From: JBDREA01 sp043820265 | GTDB taxonomy: Archaea > Altiarchaeota > Altiarchaeia > IMC4 > JBDREA01 | Length of the DNA stretch: 38,593 nt | Direction: 5' to 3' | Assembly: GCA_043820265.1 (NCBI GenBank) | Contig: JBDREA010000056.1 | Location: forward strand, 1-38,593 | Shown here: one piece after another, positions 37,589-38,593 of the stretch | Layout of the letters: every line of letters begins with the position of its first letter | Position numbering within the stretch: position 1 is the stretch's first letter | Made by a program: the position numbers and the translations under genes | The notes under the pieces: model-generated | The model's input: the letters and a program-made list of their open reading frames with translations, nothing else | Told to the model about the DNA's origin: nothing | Database searches by the model: none

Positions 37589-38593
37589 TCAACTTTCAAT
37601 ATGCGCCACTCTATGGTTCCATCTTAGCACGCTTGATTGTCCGCTATCGATGATTTTGTCGAAGTCTTTGGTCGACTTCTGGAGCGGCAAATAAAGATAA
37701 TAATCGCTTTTCGGGCGTTTGTCCAGCCATTCAAACAATCCTTTTTTGTGTATGCTATCAAGCCAATCAAAGAAACTGCTGAATTTAGCCAACTCTCCGT
37801 GGGGGTAAATCCTATAGAGCCCTGATTCGTATCTGAACTTGTTTCCTGCGTGTCTTGGTGAGAGTTGCAGTGGTTTTAGGTTGTAGTAGGGTAGGCTGAA
37901 GCTTTCTAGGTGGTGGGCGAACACCATTGAATCAGGTGAGATTTTTCCAAGTATTGTGAAAACTTTGTCTTCATGGGGGTTCACAAGAACCTGTATCTCG
38001 TCTTGGGTCCCAAGGTGGGTCCAGGTAGCAATAACGACGAGAAACGATATTGCCAGGAATGTGAAAATTTGTTTGCTTAGATGGGTTTTTAAGAAATTAT
38101 TCATGTTTGAAAGTTTTTCTATCAGGCAGTAGGCTCCGTATCCTGAGAGTAGTGGGGTCAGTAAAACCAGGAAATACATGACACGCCTGTATCGGATAAA
38201 AAATCCGTAGAACAGCCAATAAGAAATCGCCTCAAATATCAGAAAGACGAATATCGGTAAAATAAAGGAGTATGCTCTTTTCTCGGATTTTGCTACAATG
38301 AAGTATACTGCTAAGGTGTTTAGTATCGCAGGTATTACTCCAATCAGGCTGAAGTAGTCTTGGTAGGGCTTATTTTTTTCCAAGACTAGGTATTGCCAGA
38401 AGAAATCTGTCAGTGTCTCCCAACTAAAAATACTTACGAATATGTATAGAAAACAGAGTGCTGAACCTAAGGTTATGATTGTTAAAGTTGCTTCAGCCCT
38501 GAATCTCCTTTCCCAGAGCAAAGTGAAAAACAGGAAGAGGAAGGTGGCAAAAACAGCAAGCATTGTTGTGTTTATGTGGGTGGATGCTACTGC
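37589..38593 (-). CDS. Multi-pass membrane protein, C-terminal part (GT-C-like?)
   Basis: At least 334 residues; the frame is open through the window end, so the N-terminus is missing. An internal ATG at 38563 is probably not the start because coding continues upstream (T-H-I-N-T-T). Six or so membrane segments in the first ~210 residues, including R-Y-R-R-V-M-Y-F-L-V-L-L-T-P-L-L-S-G-Y-G-A, then an exterior domain of about 130 residues. The layout, many helices then a soluble tail, resembles GT-C glycosyltransferases (PMT/ArnT class), but no catalytic motif is in view. Ends 6 bp from the convergent gene. Confidence 0.65.
   Translation of the reverse strand, partial: AVASTHINTTMLAVFATFLFLFFTLLWERRFRAEATLTIITLGSALCFLYIFVSIFSWETLTDFFWQYLVLEKNKPYQDYFSLIGVIPAILNTLAVYFIVAKSEKRAYSFILPIFVFLIFEAISYWLFYGFFIRYRRVMYFLVLLTPLLSGYGAYCLIEKLSNMNNFLKTHLSKQIFTFLAISFLVVIATWTHLGTQDEIQVLVNPHEDKVFTILGKISPDSMVFAHHLESFSLPYYNLKPLQLSPRHAGNKFRYESGLYRIYPHGELAKFSSFFDWLDSIHKKGLFEWLDKRPKSDYYLYLPLQKSTKDFDKIIDSGQSSVLRWNHRVAHIES

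Noticed and set aside
1..38593. tRNA, rRNA, IS elements or integrase genes
   Set aside because: I looked in the gaps on both strands and saw no cloverleaf, conserved rRNA segment, terminal inverted repeats around a transposase, or recombinase motif.

Overview
Archaeal chromosomal segment. Diagnostic genes are RNA polymerase subunit L next to exosome subunit Csl4, a UPF0147 protein next to an archaeal-type TyrRS, HerA, an archaeal B-family polymerase and S-adenosylhomocysteine hydrolase. Promoters agree: an AT-rich TATA element lies about 24-29 bp upstream of many start codons with no Shine-Dalgarno, the leaderless pattern, while genes inside operons often carry GGGG/GGTGA-type sites or 4-bp ATGA overlaps. 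The lineage cannot be fixed from the sequence alone. A Cys-rich surface motif (C-G-D-G-I ... D-C-G-G-x-C) and many small secreted or membrane proteins would suit a DPANN-like or deep euryarchaeal genome. I see no rRNA, tRNA, CRISPR, IS element or integrase. No gap exceeds about 200 bases.

1-4.6 kb: the end of a SRAP (YedK/HMCES-type) gene, three small genes (one membrane-anchored, two Cys-rich), then a tight operon of an inactive-looking RadA/RecA-like ATPase, a small protein and a PolB2-like DNA polymerase with degenerate exonuclease and motif C residues. 4.6-11.1 kb (mostly minus strand): a MidA/NDUFAF7-like methyltransferase, a small Gly/Ala-rich membrane protein and a 25-residue basic peptide, a PIN nuclease (plus), a metallophosphoesterase operon with a 41-residue membrane peptide and a Yip1-like protein, an MscS channel and a YihY/BrkB protein.

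11.2-18 kb: a surface protein with eight C-x11-C repeats, tyrS/UPF0147, HerA, a GT4 glycosyltransferase, and an operon of a class V aminotransferase with an IMPase-family phosphatase. 18-21 kb: an unusual operon of a small protein, a PEP synthase/PTS-EI-like enzyme lacking the ATP-grasp domain, and an enolase homologue with altered acid residues. 21-29 kb: Lrp regulator divergent from glutamate dehydrogenase; a membrane-anchored Mrr-like protein with two envelope proteins; TrxB and HisF; a lipoprotein; and a FAH-family enzyme.

29-34 kb: an accessory-looking segment. The 3' end of an N-acetylglutamate-synthase-like GNAT gene occurs three times: once intact and twice as decayed fragments. Each fragment sits directly upstream of an unusual plus-strand gene, an FtsH-like protease with a broken P-loop and a possible kinase-fold protein. 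34-38.6 kb: adenosylhomocysteinase, Csl4-RpoL, an Hsp20-like protein with a winged-helix protein, a coiled-coil membrane protein, and a membrane protein running off the window.

Strongest candidates for something new: the PolB2/RadA-like operon, the EI-like/enolase-like operon, the repeated GNAT tail with its cargo genes, and the C-x11-C repeat protein. Homology statements come from motif reading only; no database search was run.
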